Assembly (NCBI RefSeq): GCF_002968635.1
Contig: NZ_PVBN01000014.1
Coordinates: 95,618-159,617, forward strand
From: Neorhizobium alkalisoli
Lineage (GTDB): Bacteria; Pseudomonadota; Alphaproteobacteria; Rhizobiales; Rhizobiaceae
DNA: 64,000 nucleotides
Direction of reading: 5' to 3'
Shown here: positions 53,640 through 61,200 of the stretch, one piece after another
Layout of the letters: each line of letters starts with the position of its first letter
How positions within the stretch are numbered: position 1 is the stretch's first letter
The notes under the pieces: generated by a model
The model's database searches: none
What the model was told of the DNA's origin: nothing
Seen by the model: only the letters and a program-made list of their open reading frames with translations
Made by a program: the position numbers and the translations under genes

Positions 53640-54146
53640 TCAGTTCGCGTCCTCTCCCAATTCCTGCAGTATCTGGTGCCTCGCACGATTGAGCCGGCTC
53701 TTCACCGTACCGACGGCACAATCGCAAATTTCAGCGGCGGACTCGTAGCTTTCGCCGAGGATCGCCACCAGGGTCAGGACTTCGCGGTAGTGCGGCGGAA
53801 GCTTCTGCAGAGCCCGCTGCACCTCCTTTGCCCGTGCCGCAGTCTCCTGCGTCGCGGCCATGGCGGTATCGCCTGAAACATTCTCCTCGATGCCGGGCGC
53901 CTCGCGGCCAAGCACCTTGGCTCGGGTGTAGAATGTATTGCGCATGATGGTGAACAGCCAGCTCTTCAGCTTTGTGCCGGGCTCGAACTTGTCGAGGTTG
54001 GCGAGTGCCTTGGCAAGCGTCTCCTGCACCAGATCATCCGCATCGCTGGGATTACGGCAGAAAGTGCGGGCAAATGCGCGGAGAGCAGGAATAAGCCTGA
54101 CTATGTCCGTACGTGCAGGATCACTATTCAACTGTGATTCAGACAC
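53640..54146 (-). CDS. ECF-family RNA polymerase sigma factor (EcfG-like)
   Basis: 168 aa. Region 2 is IPALRAFARTFCRNPSDADD and LVQETLAKALANLDKFEPGT with the strongly conserved KSWLFTIMRNTFYTRAK; region 4 is LQKLPPHYREVLTLVAILGE with AEICDCAVGTVKSRLNRARH. These resemble the EcfG/RpoE2 group that drives the alphaproteobacterial general stress response. The start is GTG 54146 with GGAGAGG upstream. Its own promoter region contains an exact EcfG-type motif, which suggests autoregulation. No adjacent PhyR is present; a NepR-like gene lies 5 kb away. It could be a secondary EcfG paralogue. Confidence 0.88.
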   Translation of the reverse strand: MSESQLNSDPARTDIVRLIPALRAFARTFCRNPSDADDLVQETLAKALANLDKFEPGTKLKSWLFTIMRNTFYTRAKVLGREAPGIEENVSGDTAMAATQETAARAKEVQRALQKLPPHYREVLTLVAILGESYESAAEICDCAVGTVKSRLNRARHQILQELGEDAN

Positions 54147-54191
54147 CGTTGCCTACCTCTCCGAACTCGATGGGCTGGAATTTCGGTGGCA

Positions 54192-54217
54192 AACGCACGC
54201 CTTGCGTGTTTGGTTCC
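54192..54217 (-). promoter_or_regulatory. EcfG-type promoter of the sigma factor gene
   Basis: Read on the minus strand: GGAAC (54217-54213), 17 bases, CGTT (54195-54192), ending 45 bases before the GTG start. Exact consensus match, pointing to autoregulation or control by another EcfG. Confidence 0.75.
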
Positions 54218-54248
54218 AGCAAGATGAATAGCTTGTTCATCTTATCGC

Positions 54249-54274
54249 GGAACAAACCGGCCTATACCCCTGTT
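54249..54274 (+). promoter_or_regulatory. EcfG-type promoter of ku-ligD
   Basis: GGAAC at 54249-54253, 17 bases, TGTT at 54271-54274, ending 26 bases before the ku GTG start. It is divergent from the sigma factor promoter. Confidence 0.7.
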
Positions 54275-54300
54275 GATAGGACTCTCACGGAGTTCTGATC

Positions 54301-55161
54301 GTGGCACCGCGTGCAAATTGGAAGGGTTATCTGAAGGTTGGCGAAGTGAGTTGTCAGGTGGCGCTTTATACGGCCGCCTCCACATCCGATCGCGTCAGCT
54401 TCCACATCATCAACCGGGAAACCGGCCACCGGGTCCACCGCCAGATGATCGATGCCGATACGGGCAAGGAGGTGGAAACCGAAGACATCATCAAAGGCTA
54501 CGAGGTATCGAGCGGCGAATATGTCTTCCTCGAGCCGGACGAAGTGAAGGCGGCCGTGCCCGAAGCCGACAAGACGCTGGAACTGGAGGCCTTCATCCCC
54601 TGCGACGGTGTCGACACCGCCTATCTCGACAGGCCCTACTACCTTGCGCCGGCCGACAAACCGTCGGCGGATATCTTTGCCCTGATCCGCAAGGGGCTTG
54701 AGGACAAGAACGTCGCGGCCCTCGCCCGGACCGTGTTGTTCCGGAGGCTCCGGACGCTGCTTATCAGGCCGAACGAGCACGGCCTGATCGCCAGTACGCT
54801 GAACTACGATTACGAGGTGCGGCCGGCCAAGGAAATCTTCTCGGACATCAAGAGCTTCAAGATCGACGGCGAAATGCTCGATCTCGCCAGACACATCATC
54901 GACACGAAACGCGGCGAATTCGATCCAACCGAATTCGACGACCGCTACGAGACGGCCCTTGCCGAATTGATCCGCGCCAAGATCGAAGGCCGCAAGCTGA
55001 AGAAGAAGGCGAAACCCGAACCGAAGAAGGTGTCGAACCTGCTCGATGCACTGCGCCAGAGCGCCGGCACTCCCTCGGAGAAGAAGAAGGCCGCGCCCAA
55101 GAAGACCGCTCGTAAAACCGCACCTCGCAAGACTGCCGCCCCGCAGAAAAAGGCAAGCTGA
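54301..55161 (+). CDS. ku: Ku protein (NHEJ), paralogue 1
   Basis: 286 aa homodimeric DNA-end-binding protein of bacterial non-homologous end joining. WKGYLKVGEVSCQVALYTAA opens the Ku beta-barrel, and YYLAPADKPSADIFALIRKG is a core Ku motif. A C-terminal Lys/Ala-rich tail (KKAAPKKTARKTAPRKTAAP) probably aids DNA binding. The start is GTG (GTGGCACCG), with CGGAG nine bases upstream. ligD begins two bases after its stop. Confidence 0.93.
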   Translation: MAPRANWKGYLKVGEVSCQVALYTAASTSDRVSFHIINRETGHRVHRQMIDADTGKEVETEDIIKGYEVSSGEYVFLEPDEVKAAVPEADKTLELEAFIPCDGVDTAYLDRPYYLAPADKPSADIFALIRKGLEDKNVAALARTVLFRRLRTLLIRPNEHGLIASTLNYDYEVRPAKEIFSDIKSFKIDGEMLDLARHIIDTKRGEFDPTEFDDRYETALAELIRAKIEGRKLKKKAKPEPKKVSNLLDALRQSAGTPSEKKKAAPKKTARKTAPRKTAAPQKKAS

Positions 55162-55163
55162 CC

Positions 55164-57689
55164 ATGGCGTTGGAAACCTACAATCAGAAGCGCAATTTCA
55201 AGATCTCGCCTGAACCTCAGGGCAAATCCTCCACCACTCGAAAGGGTAAGACGACCGGCGACAGCTTCGCGATCCAGAAGCATGACGCCACTCGGCTCCA
55301 CTACGATTTCCGGCTGGAAATGGACGGCGTCCTGAAAAGCTGGGCCGTCACCCGGGGTCCGAGTCTCGTCCCCGGCGAAAAGCGTCTTGCAGTGCATGTG
55401 GAAGATCACCCGCTCGACTACGGCGGCTTCGAAGGCACCATTCCCGAAGGCAATTATGGCGCCGGGGCCGTGCTTCTCTGGGATCGCGGTTCCTGGGAAG
55501 CGATCGGCGATCCGCACAAGGCCTACAAGAAAGGCCATCTGGAATTCGAGCTGAAGGGCGAGAAACTGGAGGGGCGTTGGCATCTGGTCCGCATGGGACA
55601 CAGGGAGGGAGAAAAGCGGGAGAACTGGCTGCTGATCAAGGGCGAGGACGAATTTGCCCGCAGCGAGGGCGATGTCGATATTCTGGAGGAGATGCCGCTC
55701 TCCGTGAAGAGCGGCAAGACGCTCGAGGAAGTCTGGGGACGCCAGCAGTCCAAGAAGAAGCGCGCCGTCAAGAAAAGCAGCCGCACGGCGCCCGCACCCG
55801 AGACCTCCGATGTTGCCGCCGCCGGGATAAAGGGCGCAAAGAAGGCCGAACTGCCGGATTTCATCGAGCCGCAGCTTGCGACATTGGTGAAGGCCGCGCC
55901 TTCGGGAAAACGGTGGGTGCACGAGGTCAAGCTCGACGGTTATCGCCTGCAGGCGCGTGTGGAGAGCGGAAAGATCAGGCTGCTGACGCGCACCGGGCTC
56001 GACTGGACCCACAAGTTCGGCGAGGAGATCGTTACAGCATTCGCGAAGCTTGATCTGTCGAATGCCGTCATCGATGGCGAGGTTGCCGTAGAGGCCGGTT
56101 CCGGCGCGACGGACTTTTCGCTGCTGCAGCAGGACCTGAGCGAGGGGCGCTCGGATCGCTTCACATTCTACGCCTTCGATCTGTTGTATCTCGACGGCTA
56201 CGACCTCACCAGTGCCACCCTGCTGAAACGCAAGGAGGCGCTGGAGAAGCTTCTCGCCGGTAGCGGCCCGGCACTGCGCTACAGCGAGCATTTCGGCGAG
56301 GAGGGTGGGCTGGTGCTCAAACATGCCTGCCGCCTCAGCCTCGAAGGCATCATCTCGAAGATCGCCGATGCAGCCTATCGCCCCGGGCGCGGGCGCGATT
56401 GGGTAAAATCGAAATGCTCTGCCCGCCAGGAATTCGTCGTCGCGGGCTACGTCCCCTCCTCCGTCAACAATAAGGCGATCGGCTCCCTCGTGATGGGCTA
56501 CTACGAGAAAGGAAAACTCCGCCATGCCGGGCGCGTCGGCACCGGTTACTCCGGCACGGTGGCGCAATCCCTCTTCAAGCGACTAAATGAGCTCCGCATC
56601 GATAAAAGCCCGTTTGACGAAAAGCTCGCCGGGGTGGAAAAGAAGGATGTCGTTTTCGTAAAACCGGAGCTGGTCGCCGAGGTGGAATTCCGCGGCTGGA
56701 CCGCTGACGCCCATATCCGGCATGCGGCATTCCGAGGGTTGCGGGAAGACAAGGATCCCAAGGAAATCGTCCGGGAGGGCGTACCTGTGACAGCCATCGA
56801 GGAGGAAACGCCGCCGAAACGGACGGTCAATCTCACCCATCCGGACCGCCTCTACTGGCCGGATGCGGGCGTGACCAAAGCCGGCCTGGCGGATTATTAC
56901 ACCGAGGTCTGGCGTCTGATGGCCCCCTACGTCGTCAACCGGCCTCTGGCGCTCATCCGCGGCCCCGACGGCATCACCAGTCAGCTCTTCTTCCAGAAGC
57001 ACGGCTGGAAGGGCATGACGAAGAACGCGGTCCTGATGAAGGATCCTGCCGATCCGAGCGAAGAGGATATCACCATCCGCGATCTCGACGGACTTCTGGG
57101 CCTCGTCCAGGGGGCGACGCTCGAGGTCCACCCCTGGGGCTCCAATCTCGACGATTGGGAGAAGCCGGATATGGTCAATATCGACCTCGACCCCGGCGAC
57201 GGCGTCTCGTGGACGGAGATTATCGCAGCGGCTCACGAGGTGAAACGGCGGTTTGAGGACATGGGACTGGTCGCGTTCGTCAAGACCTCGGGCGGCAAGG
57301 GCCTGCATGTCGTGGCGCCGGTGAAGCCGAAAGCGGAATGGCCGGAGGTTAAGGCGGCGATGAAGGCGCTTGCCGACGGCATGGCTGGCGACGACCCGGA
57401 CAAATACGTCTCGACCATCACCAAATCGAAGCGCAAGGGGAAGATCCTGATCGACTACCTGAGGAACGGCCGCGGCGCGACCGCCGTCGCCCCCTATTCC
57501 ACCCGCGCCCGCCCCGGCGCCCCGGTCTCCATGCCGGTCGCCTGGGAAGAGCTCGGCGGAGCGATCGGGCCGAATTACTTCACCGTCAACAACGCGCCCG
57601 CCCGGATCGCACAGCAGACCAGCGACCCCTGGGGCGATTTCCGCCAGGCGGAAGCGCCGATCGAATTCAAGGAGAAGAAGAAAAGATAG
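55164..57689 (+). CDS. ligD: Multifunctional ATP-dependent DNA ligase LigD
   Basis: 841 aa NHEJ ligase with domains in the order phosphoesterase, ligase, polymerase. The PE domain (about 20-180) has KHDATRLHYDFRLEMDGVLK and EDHPLDYGGFEGTIPEGNYG. The adenylating Lys256 is in HEVKLDGYRLQAR, followed by the OB region with RGRDWVKSKC. The primase-like POL domain (about 550-835) has LTHPDRLYWPDAGVTKAGLA and VNIDLDPGDGVSWTEI. An Ala/Lys linker around 195-215 joins PE and LIG. It is cotranscribed with ku and convergent with the second ku, ending three bases from it. Confidence 0.94.
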   Translation: MALETYNQKRNFKISPEPQGKSSTTRKGKTTGDSFAIQKHDATRLHYDFRLEMDGVLKSWAVTRGPSLVPGEKRLAVHVEDHPLDYGGFEGTIPEGNYGAGAVLLWDRGSWEAIGDPHKAYKKGHLEFELKGEKLEGRWHLVRMGHREGEKRENWLLIKGEDEFARSEGDVDILEEMPLSVKSGKTLEEVWGRQQSKKKRAVKKSSRTAPAPETSDVAAAGIKGAKKAELPDFIEPQLATLVKAAPSGKRWVHEVKLDGYRLQARVESGKIRLLTRTGLDWTHKFGEEIVTAFAKLDLSNAVIDGEVAVEAGSGATDFSLLQQDLSEGRSDRFTFYAFDLLYLDGYDLTSATLLKRKEALEKLLAGSGPALRYSEHFGEEGGLVLKHACRLSLEGIISKIADAAYRPGRGRDWVKSKCSARQEFVVAGYVPSSVNNKAIGSLVMGYYEKGKLRHAGRVGTGYSGTVAQSLFKRLNELRIDKSPFDEKLAGVEKKDVVFVKPELVAEVEFRGWTADAHIRHAAFRGLREDKDPKEIVREGVPVTAIEEETPPKRTVNLTHPDRLYWPDAGVTKAGLADYYTEVWRLMAPYVVNRPLALIRGPDGITSQLFFQKHGWKGMTKNAVLMKDPADPSEEDITIRDLDGLLGLVQGATLEVHPWGSNLDDWEKPDMVNIDLDPGDGVSWTEIIAAAHEVKRRFEDMGLVAFVKTSGGKGLHVVAPVKPKAEWPEVKAAMKALADGMAGDDPDKYVSTITKSKRKGKILIDYLRNGRGATAVAPYSTRARPGAPVSMPVAWEELGGAIGPNYFTVNNAPARIAQQTSDPWGDFRQAEAPIEFKEKKKR

Positions 57690-57692
57690 CGT

Positions 57693-58499
57693 CTATTTCG
57701 GCGTCGATTTGCGTTCCGCCTCGAGGCTCTTCTTCAGGGCGGCGGTGATATCGATGACGTTGCTCGAACGCTCCGGGGCTTTCTCTTCGGTCGGCTTCTT
57801 CGCCTTGCGGCCTTTCTTGCGCTCGGCGATGATATCGAGCAGCCGGTCCTGGACCGGATCGTCGACCATGCCGGGCTGCCAGGCCTCGGTCCGCTCCTCG
57901 ATGACCTTCTTCAGCATCGCCAGATGCCGGGCTTCGGGTTTTTCTCGCGGAGCTTCCGCCGCATATTCGTCGGCATCGCGCACTTCGTCGCCGTAGCGCA
58001 GCGTCCAGACGACGATCCCCTTGTCCTTCGGCAGCAGCAACACCGCCCGCTCGCGGCGATACATGACGAGCCGGGCGATGCCGCCGGTCTTCGTCTTGGC
58101 CATCGCTTCCCGGATGACCGCGAAGGCTTCCGCGCTCACCTCGTCATCCGGCGCGAGATAGTGCGGCCGGTCGTACCAGATCCAGCCGATGGAACCTGCC
58201 GGGACAAATGTCTCGATATCGATGGTGCGGGTGCTTTCCAGACCCACGTCCTCAAGCTCCTCGTCTTCGAAGAGCACGTATTCGTCCTCGTTTTTGGGAT
58301 AGCCCTTCACCTGGTCTTCGTCTTCCACGGCCTCGCCGGTCTCGGCATCGACGTACTGGCTGAGAACCCTGTTCTGGGTCTTGCGGTTGATGTTGTGGAA
58401 CCGCACCTTTGCGCCTTCCGAAATGGCCGGCGTCATGGTCACGCGACAGGTGACGAGCGAGAGCTTCAGATAACCTTTCCAGAAGACGCGCGGTGCCAC
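57693..58499 (-). CDS. ku: Ku protein (NHEJ), paralogue 2
   Basis: 268 aa. VFWKGYLKLSLVTCRVTMTP opens the Ku fold; YDRPHYLAPDDEVSAEAFAV and LPKDKGIVVWTLRYGDEVRD are core motifs. The C-terminus is KKGRKAKKPTEEKAPERSSN and shorter than in paralogue 1. The GTG start at 58499 (GTGGCACCG, with AGGAG eight bases upstream) is identical in its first nine bases to that of paralogue 1, so the long frame upstream is rejected. The two Ku proteins may form homo- or heterodimers. Confidence 0.92.
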   Translation of the reverse strand: MAPRVFWKGYLKLSLVTCRVTMTPAISEGAKVRFHNINRKTQNRVLSQYVDAETGEAVEDEDQVKGYPKNEDEYVLFEDEELEDVGLESTRTIDIETFVPAGSIGWIWYDRPHYLAPDDEVSAEAFAVIREAMAKTKTGGIARLVMYRRERAVLLLPKDKGIVVWTLRYGDEVRDADEYAAEAPREKPEARHLAMLKKVIEERTEAWQPGMVDDPVQDRLLDIIAERKKGRKAKKPTEEKAPERSSNVIDITAALKKSLEAERKSTPK

Positions 58500-58525
58500 G
58501 GCAGAACTCCTTCTTTTGCCGCGAT

Positions 58526-58551
58526 AACCCCTGCCGTACCGGCTTGGTTCC
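58526..58551 (-). promoter_or_regulatory. EcfG-type promoter of the second ku
   Basis: Read on the minus strand: GGAAC (58551-58547), 17 bases, GGTT (58529-58526), ending 26 bases before the GTG. Its -35 element directly abuts that of the divergent promoter. Confidence 0.7.
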
Positions 58552-58576
58552 GGAACAAACGGCAAGAGAAGCCGTT
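58552..58576 (+). promoter_or_regulatory. EcfG-type promoter of the 67-aa protein gene
   Basis: GGAAC at 58552-58556, 16 bases, CGTT at 58573-58576, ending 30 bases before the ATG. With the ku promoter it forms a GTTCCGGAAC palindrome at 58547-58556. Confidence 0.75.
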
Positions 58577-58606
58577 TCCTTCGAGACGCAGCACAGGAGG
58601 GTATCC

Positions 58607-58810
58607 ATGAGCACGAACAGCAGCCCGAACGCTCCCCGCAAGGAGCGGGACGAGAAGACGACCGAACGCTCCGCCCGCGCAAAACACGAGAGCCAGGAAC
58701 TGGAAGAACAGCTGAACGAAGGGCTGGAAGATACCTTCCCCGCGAGCGATCCGGTTTCGACCACGGTGACGTCCATCCCGGCCGGCACACCGAAACCGCC
58801 CAAGCATTAG
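58607..58810 (+). CDS. Small hydrophilic stress-associated protein (67 aa), unknown function
   Basis: ATG 58607 has AGGAGG at six bases. The protein is highly charged (SPNAPRKERDEKTTERSARA), with a predicted helix ESQELEEQLNEGLEDTFPAS and a Pro/Thr tail. The LEDTFPASDPVS motif recurs in small rhizobial proteins of unknown function. It is divergent from ku and carries an exact EcfG-type promoter, so stress induction is likely. No enzymatic features. Confidence 0.75.
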   Translation: MSTNSSPNAPRKERDEKTTERSARAKHESQELEEQLNEGLEDTFPASDPVSTTVTSIPAGTPKPPKH

Positions 58811-58835
58811 ACGATTCTCGGCAAGGTCCTGGAAC

Positions 58836-58873
58836 AAATCAGGCGGCTTCCTGGATAGGAAGTCGCCTGATTT
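58836..58873 (+). terminator. Intrinsic terminator after the 67-aa gene
   Basis: AAATCAGGCGGCTTCC (58836-58851) pairs with GGAAGTCGCCTGATTT (58858-58873) through 15 Watson-Crick pairs and one G-T pair, with a six-base loop. The stem ends are A/T-rich, so it could work in both directions. Confidence 0.75.
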
Positions 58874-59002
58874 GATTTATGGCCTGTGACTTTTTCGGGA
58901 TATCCGAAACCAAGCATATTGCGGTAAGGAGAAATACTGCAAATTTTGGCGGGGCGGGCAACTTCGGCTTGGATTTGGCCGGATATCTATTACGAGGTCG
59001 GG

Positions 59003-59179
59003 ATGGCGAAGCAGAATAGTCCGGTTGAGGAACAGGAAGTCAGGATGGGACGGCGCGTCAACCGCCGGGTTTCGGTCCTGCTCACCGAAATCGAGAAGGA
59101 AGAAGTTCCCGACCGCTTGCTTGAACTGGCCCGCGAACTGCAAAAGGCGCTCAACGGAAAGATCGGCGAAGCCGACTGA
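59003..59179 (+). CDS. NepR-like anti-sigma factor (58 aa)
   Basis: The small acidic/basic helical protein MAKQNSPVEEQEVRMGRRVN continues RVSVLLTEIEKEEVPDRLLE and LARELQKALNGK. The order G-R-(K/R) helix, then E-x-VPDRxLEL-x-xxL matches the NepR family, whose two helices clamp EcfG sigma factors and are displaced by phosphorylated PhyR. ATG 59003 has CGAGG upstream. Unlike its neighbours it shows no EcfG-type promoter in the 130 bases before it, and no phyR is adjacent. It is a plausible second NepR, acting on the sigma factor encoded at 53640 or on the housekeeping EcfG; this is inference from a short sequence. Confidence 0.6.
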   Translation: MAKQNSPVEEQEVRMGRRVNRRVSVLLTEIEKEEVPDRLLELARELQKALNGKIGEAD

Positions 59180-59205
59180 TGACGACTTGAACGGATCCGT
59201 ATCCG

Positions 59206-59535
59206 CTAGAGCTGGGTCGATATCAGATTGTCGATCCTGACCTGCCCCTCCACCACGCCCCGCGGCCCGTCCGCATCGAACCGTCCGCTCTCGTCTTCGA
59301 TCACCGTATAGAGTTTTTCGCTGCGGAAGGCGCTGGCCATCTGCGTGGAATTGCCCTCCGAAGGCAGGGCGTCGATCTCGGTGAAGTCGAGTTCCGCTTC
59401 GCTTGCAACAAGACGCGCATCGCCGGCCGTCCTCGCCCGGACCACCACTTCGCCTTGCGACGGCGAATTCTGCCAATTCGGATCATCAGACGCCGCGATC
59501 GGCACCAGACGGTAGATCTTCAGGCTCTCCTGCAT
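59206..59535 (-). CDS. Unrecognised 109-aa protein with stress promoter
   Basis: ATG 59535, with AGGGAAGAGAG upstream, encodes a soluble acidic protein: MQESLKIYRLVPIAASDDPN, then GEVVVRARTAGDARLVASEA and SEKLYTVIEDESGRFDADGP. The regular beta-strand pattern with ARTAGDARLVAS recalls small hypothetical rhizobial proteins. No catalytic motif seen. Longer frames upstream overlap the divergent gene and are rejected. An exact EcfG-type promoter precedes it. Function unknown. Confidence 0.75.
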   Translation of the reverse strand: MQESLKIYRLVPIAASDDPNWQNSPSQGEVVVRARTAGDARLVASEAELDFTEIDALPSEGNSTQMASAFRSEKLYTVIEDESGRFDADGPRGVVEGQVRIDNLISTQL

Positions 59536-59571
59536 TCTCTCTTCCCTTCGGCAATCGTCATTCCAGCGGGC

Positions 59572-59597
59572 AACGCGGTCCGAGCACCGCAAGTTCC
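59572..59597 (-). promoter_or_regulatory. EcfG-type promoter of the 109-aa protein gene
   Basis: Read on the minus strand: GGAAC (59597-59593), 17 bases, CGTT (59575-59572), ending 36 bases before the ATG. Exact consensus match. Confidence 0.75.
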
Positions 59598-59608
59598 TTC
59601 CACCTGTC

Positions 59609-59634
59609 GGAACTTTTGATGGCGTAGCGCTGTT
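59609..59634 (+). promoter_or_regulatory. EcfG-type promoter of the isochorismatase-like gene
   Basis: GGAAC at 59609-59613, 17 bases, TGTT at 59631-59634, ending 27 bases before the ATG. It is 11 bases from the divergent promoter of the 109-aa gene. Confidence 0.7.
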
Positions 59635-59661
59635 CGTGAGCGCTGATGGAGTAAACGCGTC

Positions 59662-60249
59662 ATGGAAGATCCGAACCATTGCCGACATCTCTGCGTCGAC
59701 ATGCAACGCATGTTCGCTGAGGACACCCCCTGGCATATTCCCTGGATGCACCGGGTGCGGGAACCGGTTGTCGAACTTGCAAGAACTCACCCCGCTCAGA
59801 CGATCTTCACTCGTTTCGTGCCCCCGAAAACACCTGCCGAGGCCGGAGGAAGCTGGCGCGACTACTATGAGAAATGGTCGATGATGACGCGCGAGCAGCT
59901 CGGCGACGAGATGGTCGACATCCTGCCGGAGCTGAGAGCCGTGGTTCCGCCGGCAATCGTTTTCGACAAGCCGGTCTATTCGCCATGGCTCGACGGCCGG
60001 CTTCACAATTTCCTGCAAAGCCAGGGTGTGACCACGCTCGTCATATCGGGCGGAGAAACGGATGTCTGCGTTCTGGCAGCCATCCTGGGGGCGGTCGATC
60101 TCGGCTATTCGATCATCCTCGTCAGAGATGCGATCTGCAGCACCTCCGACGAAACCCACGATGCCTCCCTCGCCCTTTTCGGCAGACGCTTTTCGAACCA
60201 GCTGCGGATCGCCGGAGCCGAAGAGGTCCTGCGCTGGTGGCACGGATAG
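59662..60249 (+). CDS. Isochorismatase-fold cysteine hydrolase
   Basis: 195 aa. The catalytic triad can be placed at Asp13 (CVDMQRMF), Lys103 (FDKPVYSPW) and Cys136 (GGETDVCVLAAILGA), as in nicotinamidase, N-carbamoylsarcosine amidase and isochorismatase relatives. It is cytoplasmic with no signal peptide. The substrate is unknown; nicotinamide or a carbamoyl compound would be typical. It has an EcfG-type promoter and no metabolic neighbours that narrow its role. Confidence 0.87.
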   Translation: MEDPNHCRHLCVDMQRMFAEDTPWHIPWMHRVREPVVELARTHPAQTIFTRFVPPKTPAEAGGSWRDYYEKWSMMTREQLGDEMVDILPELRAVVPPAIVFDKPVYSPWLDGRLHNFLQSQGVTTLVISGGETDVCVLAAILGAVDLGYSIILVRDAICSTSDETHDASLALFGRRFSNQLRIAGAEEVLRWWHG

Positions 60250-60260
60250 GCCGCTTTTCC

Positions 60261-60286
60261 GGAACCTTTTGCGGCAAACGGCGGTT
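60261..60286 (+). promoter_or_regulatory. EcfG-type promoter of the 61-aa membrane protein gene
   Basis: GGAAC at 60261-60265, 17 bases, GGTT at 60283-60286. It lies 12 bases after the isochorismatase-like gene stops and 100 bases before the next ATG, so the leader is long and GC-rich. Confidence 0.6.
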
Positions 60287-60386
60287 TTCCAGATACGTGC
60301 CCCTGTGATCGGGGACAACAATAACCGGCGGCCCCTGGGGCCGCTCCGGCACGGCCCGCCAGGGCCTTGCCCGAAAGGAGAAAGCG

Positions 60387-60572
60387 ATGGCCGACAATTT
60401 CTGGTTCGTAGTCGTGGCGCTCGGCCCCATCCTTCTTGGTGGAGCGATCGCCTACGCGTTGCTGCAGCGTCGCCGCCTGACCGGCAGCGAGGAGATCAAG
60501 CAGGAGGAGGCGATCGAGCGCCTCTACGACAAACCGCCGGGCGGGCGCGAACCCCATCCGGGTAATCATTGA
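60387..60572 (+). CDS. Small single-pass membrane protein (61 aa), unknown function
   Basis: ATG 60387 follows AAGGAG. One membrane helix (FWFVVVALGPILLGGAIAYA) is followed by a charged cytoplasmic tail (LQRRRLTGSEEIKQEEAIER, then LYDKPPGG). Small proteins of this plan are frequent among stress-induced rhizobial genes. No function can be assigned. Confidence 0.75.
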   Translation: MADNFWFVVVALGPILLGGAIAYALLQRRRLTGSEEIKQEEAIERLYDKPPGGREPHPGNH

Positions 60573-60577
60573 GATAA

Positions 60578-60602
60578 GGAACTTTCGGTCCGCCTCATAG
60601 TT
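60578..60602 (+). promoter_or_regulatory. EcfG-type promoter of the DUF892 gene
   Basis: GGAAC at 60578-60582, 16 bases, AGTT at 60599-60602, ending 53 bases before the ATG. Confidence 0.6.
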
Positions 60603-60655
60603 CTATGTCTCGCAACGGCCCTTCGAACATTTCATAAAAATCCAAGGAGAGAGCA

Positions 60656-61153
60656 ATGGCCACCAAGACCCTCGACGACCTTTTTCATGAAACCCTCAAG
60701 GACATCTACTACGCCGAACGCCAGATCGTGAAAGCCCTGCCGAAGATGGCGCGCGGTGCCAAGGACCAGAAGCTGAAAGCTGCATTCGAGAAGCACCGCG
60801 AAGAGACAGAAGGTCAGATCGAGCGCCTGAAACAGGTCTTCGAAATCATCGGCAAGCGCGCCCAGGGCAAGACCTGCCCGGCGATCGACGGGATCATTGA
60901 AGAAGGCGAGGAAATTCTTGATGAATTCAAGGGCAATCCTGCGCTCGACGCCGGCCTGCTCGCTGCCGCACAGGCTGTCGAACACTATGAGATCAGCCGC
61001 TACGGCACTCTCCGCAGCTGGGCTCAGCAGCTTGGACTGAAGGAAGCCGTAACGCTTCTCGAGCAGACCCTGGCGGAAGAAAGCAAGACGGACGAAGCCC
61101 TGACCGCCCTTGCCGAGTCCGCCGTCAACGCAGCGGCTCAGAAGGCCGCTTGA
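60656..61153 (+). CDS. Ferritin-like DUF892 (YciE/YciF-type) stress protein
   Basis: 165 aa four-helix protein. LDDLFHETLKDIYYAERQIV with KALPKMARGAKDQKLKAAFE is the conserved N-terminal helix pair, EKHREETEGQIERLKQVFEI carries the E-x6-H/E metal-type residues, and AAAQAVEHYEISRYGTL with EQTLAEESKTDEAL completes the fold. YciE/YciF relatives are stress-induced and bind iron or similar metals. ATG 60656 follows AAGGAGAG. An intrinsic terminator follows. Confidence 0.9.
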   Translation: MATKTLDDLFHETLKDIYYAERQIVKALPKMARGAKDQKLKAAFEKHREETEGQIERLKQVFEIIGKRAQGKTCPAIDGIIEEGEEILDEFKGNPALDAGLLAAAQAVEHYEISRYGTLRSWAQQLGLKEAVTLLEQTLAEESKTDEALTALAESAVNAAAQKAA

Positions 61154-61200
61154 CGTGGATCTGGGCGCGACATGAGGTTGCGCCCAGCCCTCCACGGAAA

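Noticed and set aside
54945..56567. A 540-codon open frame on the minus strand
   Set aside because: Antisense to ku and ligD coding DNA and without any family resemblance.
58831..58857. GGAAC downstream of the 67-aa gene as a possible nepR promoter
   Set aside because: No NGTT at 16-17 bases, and the region is a terminator hairpin.
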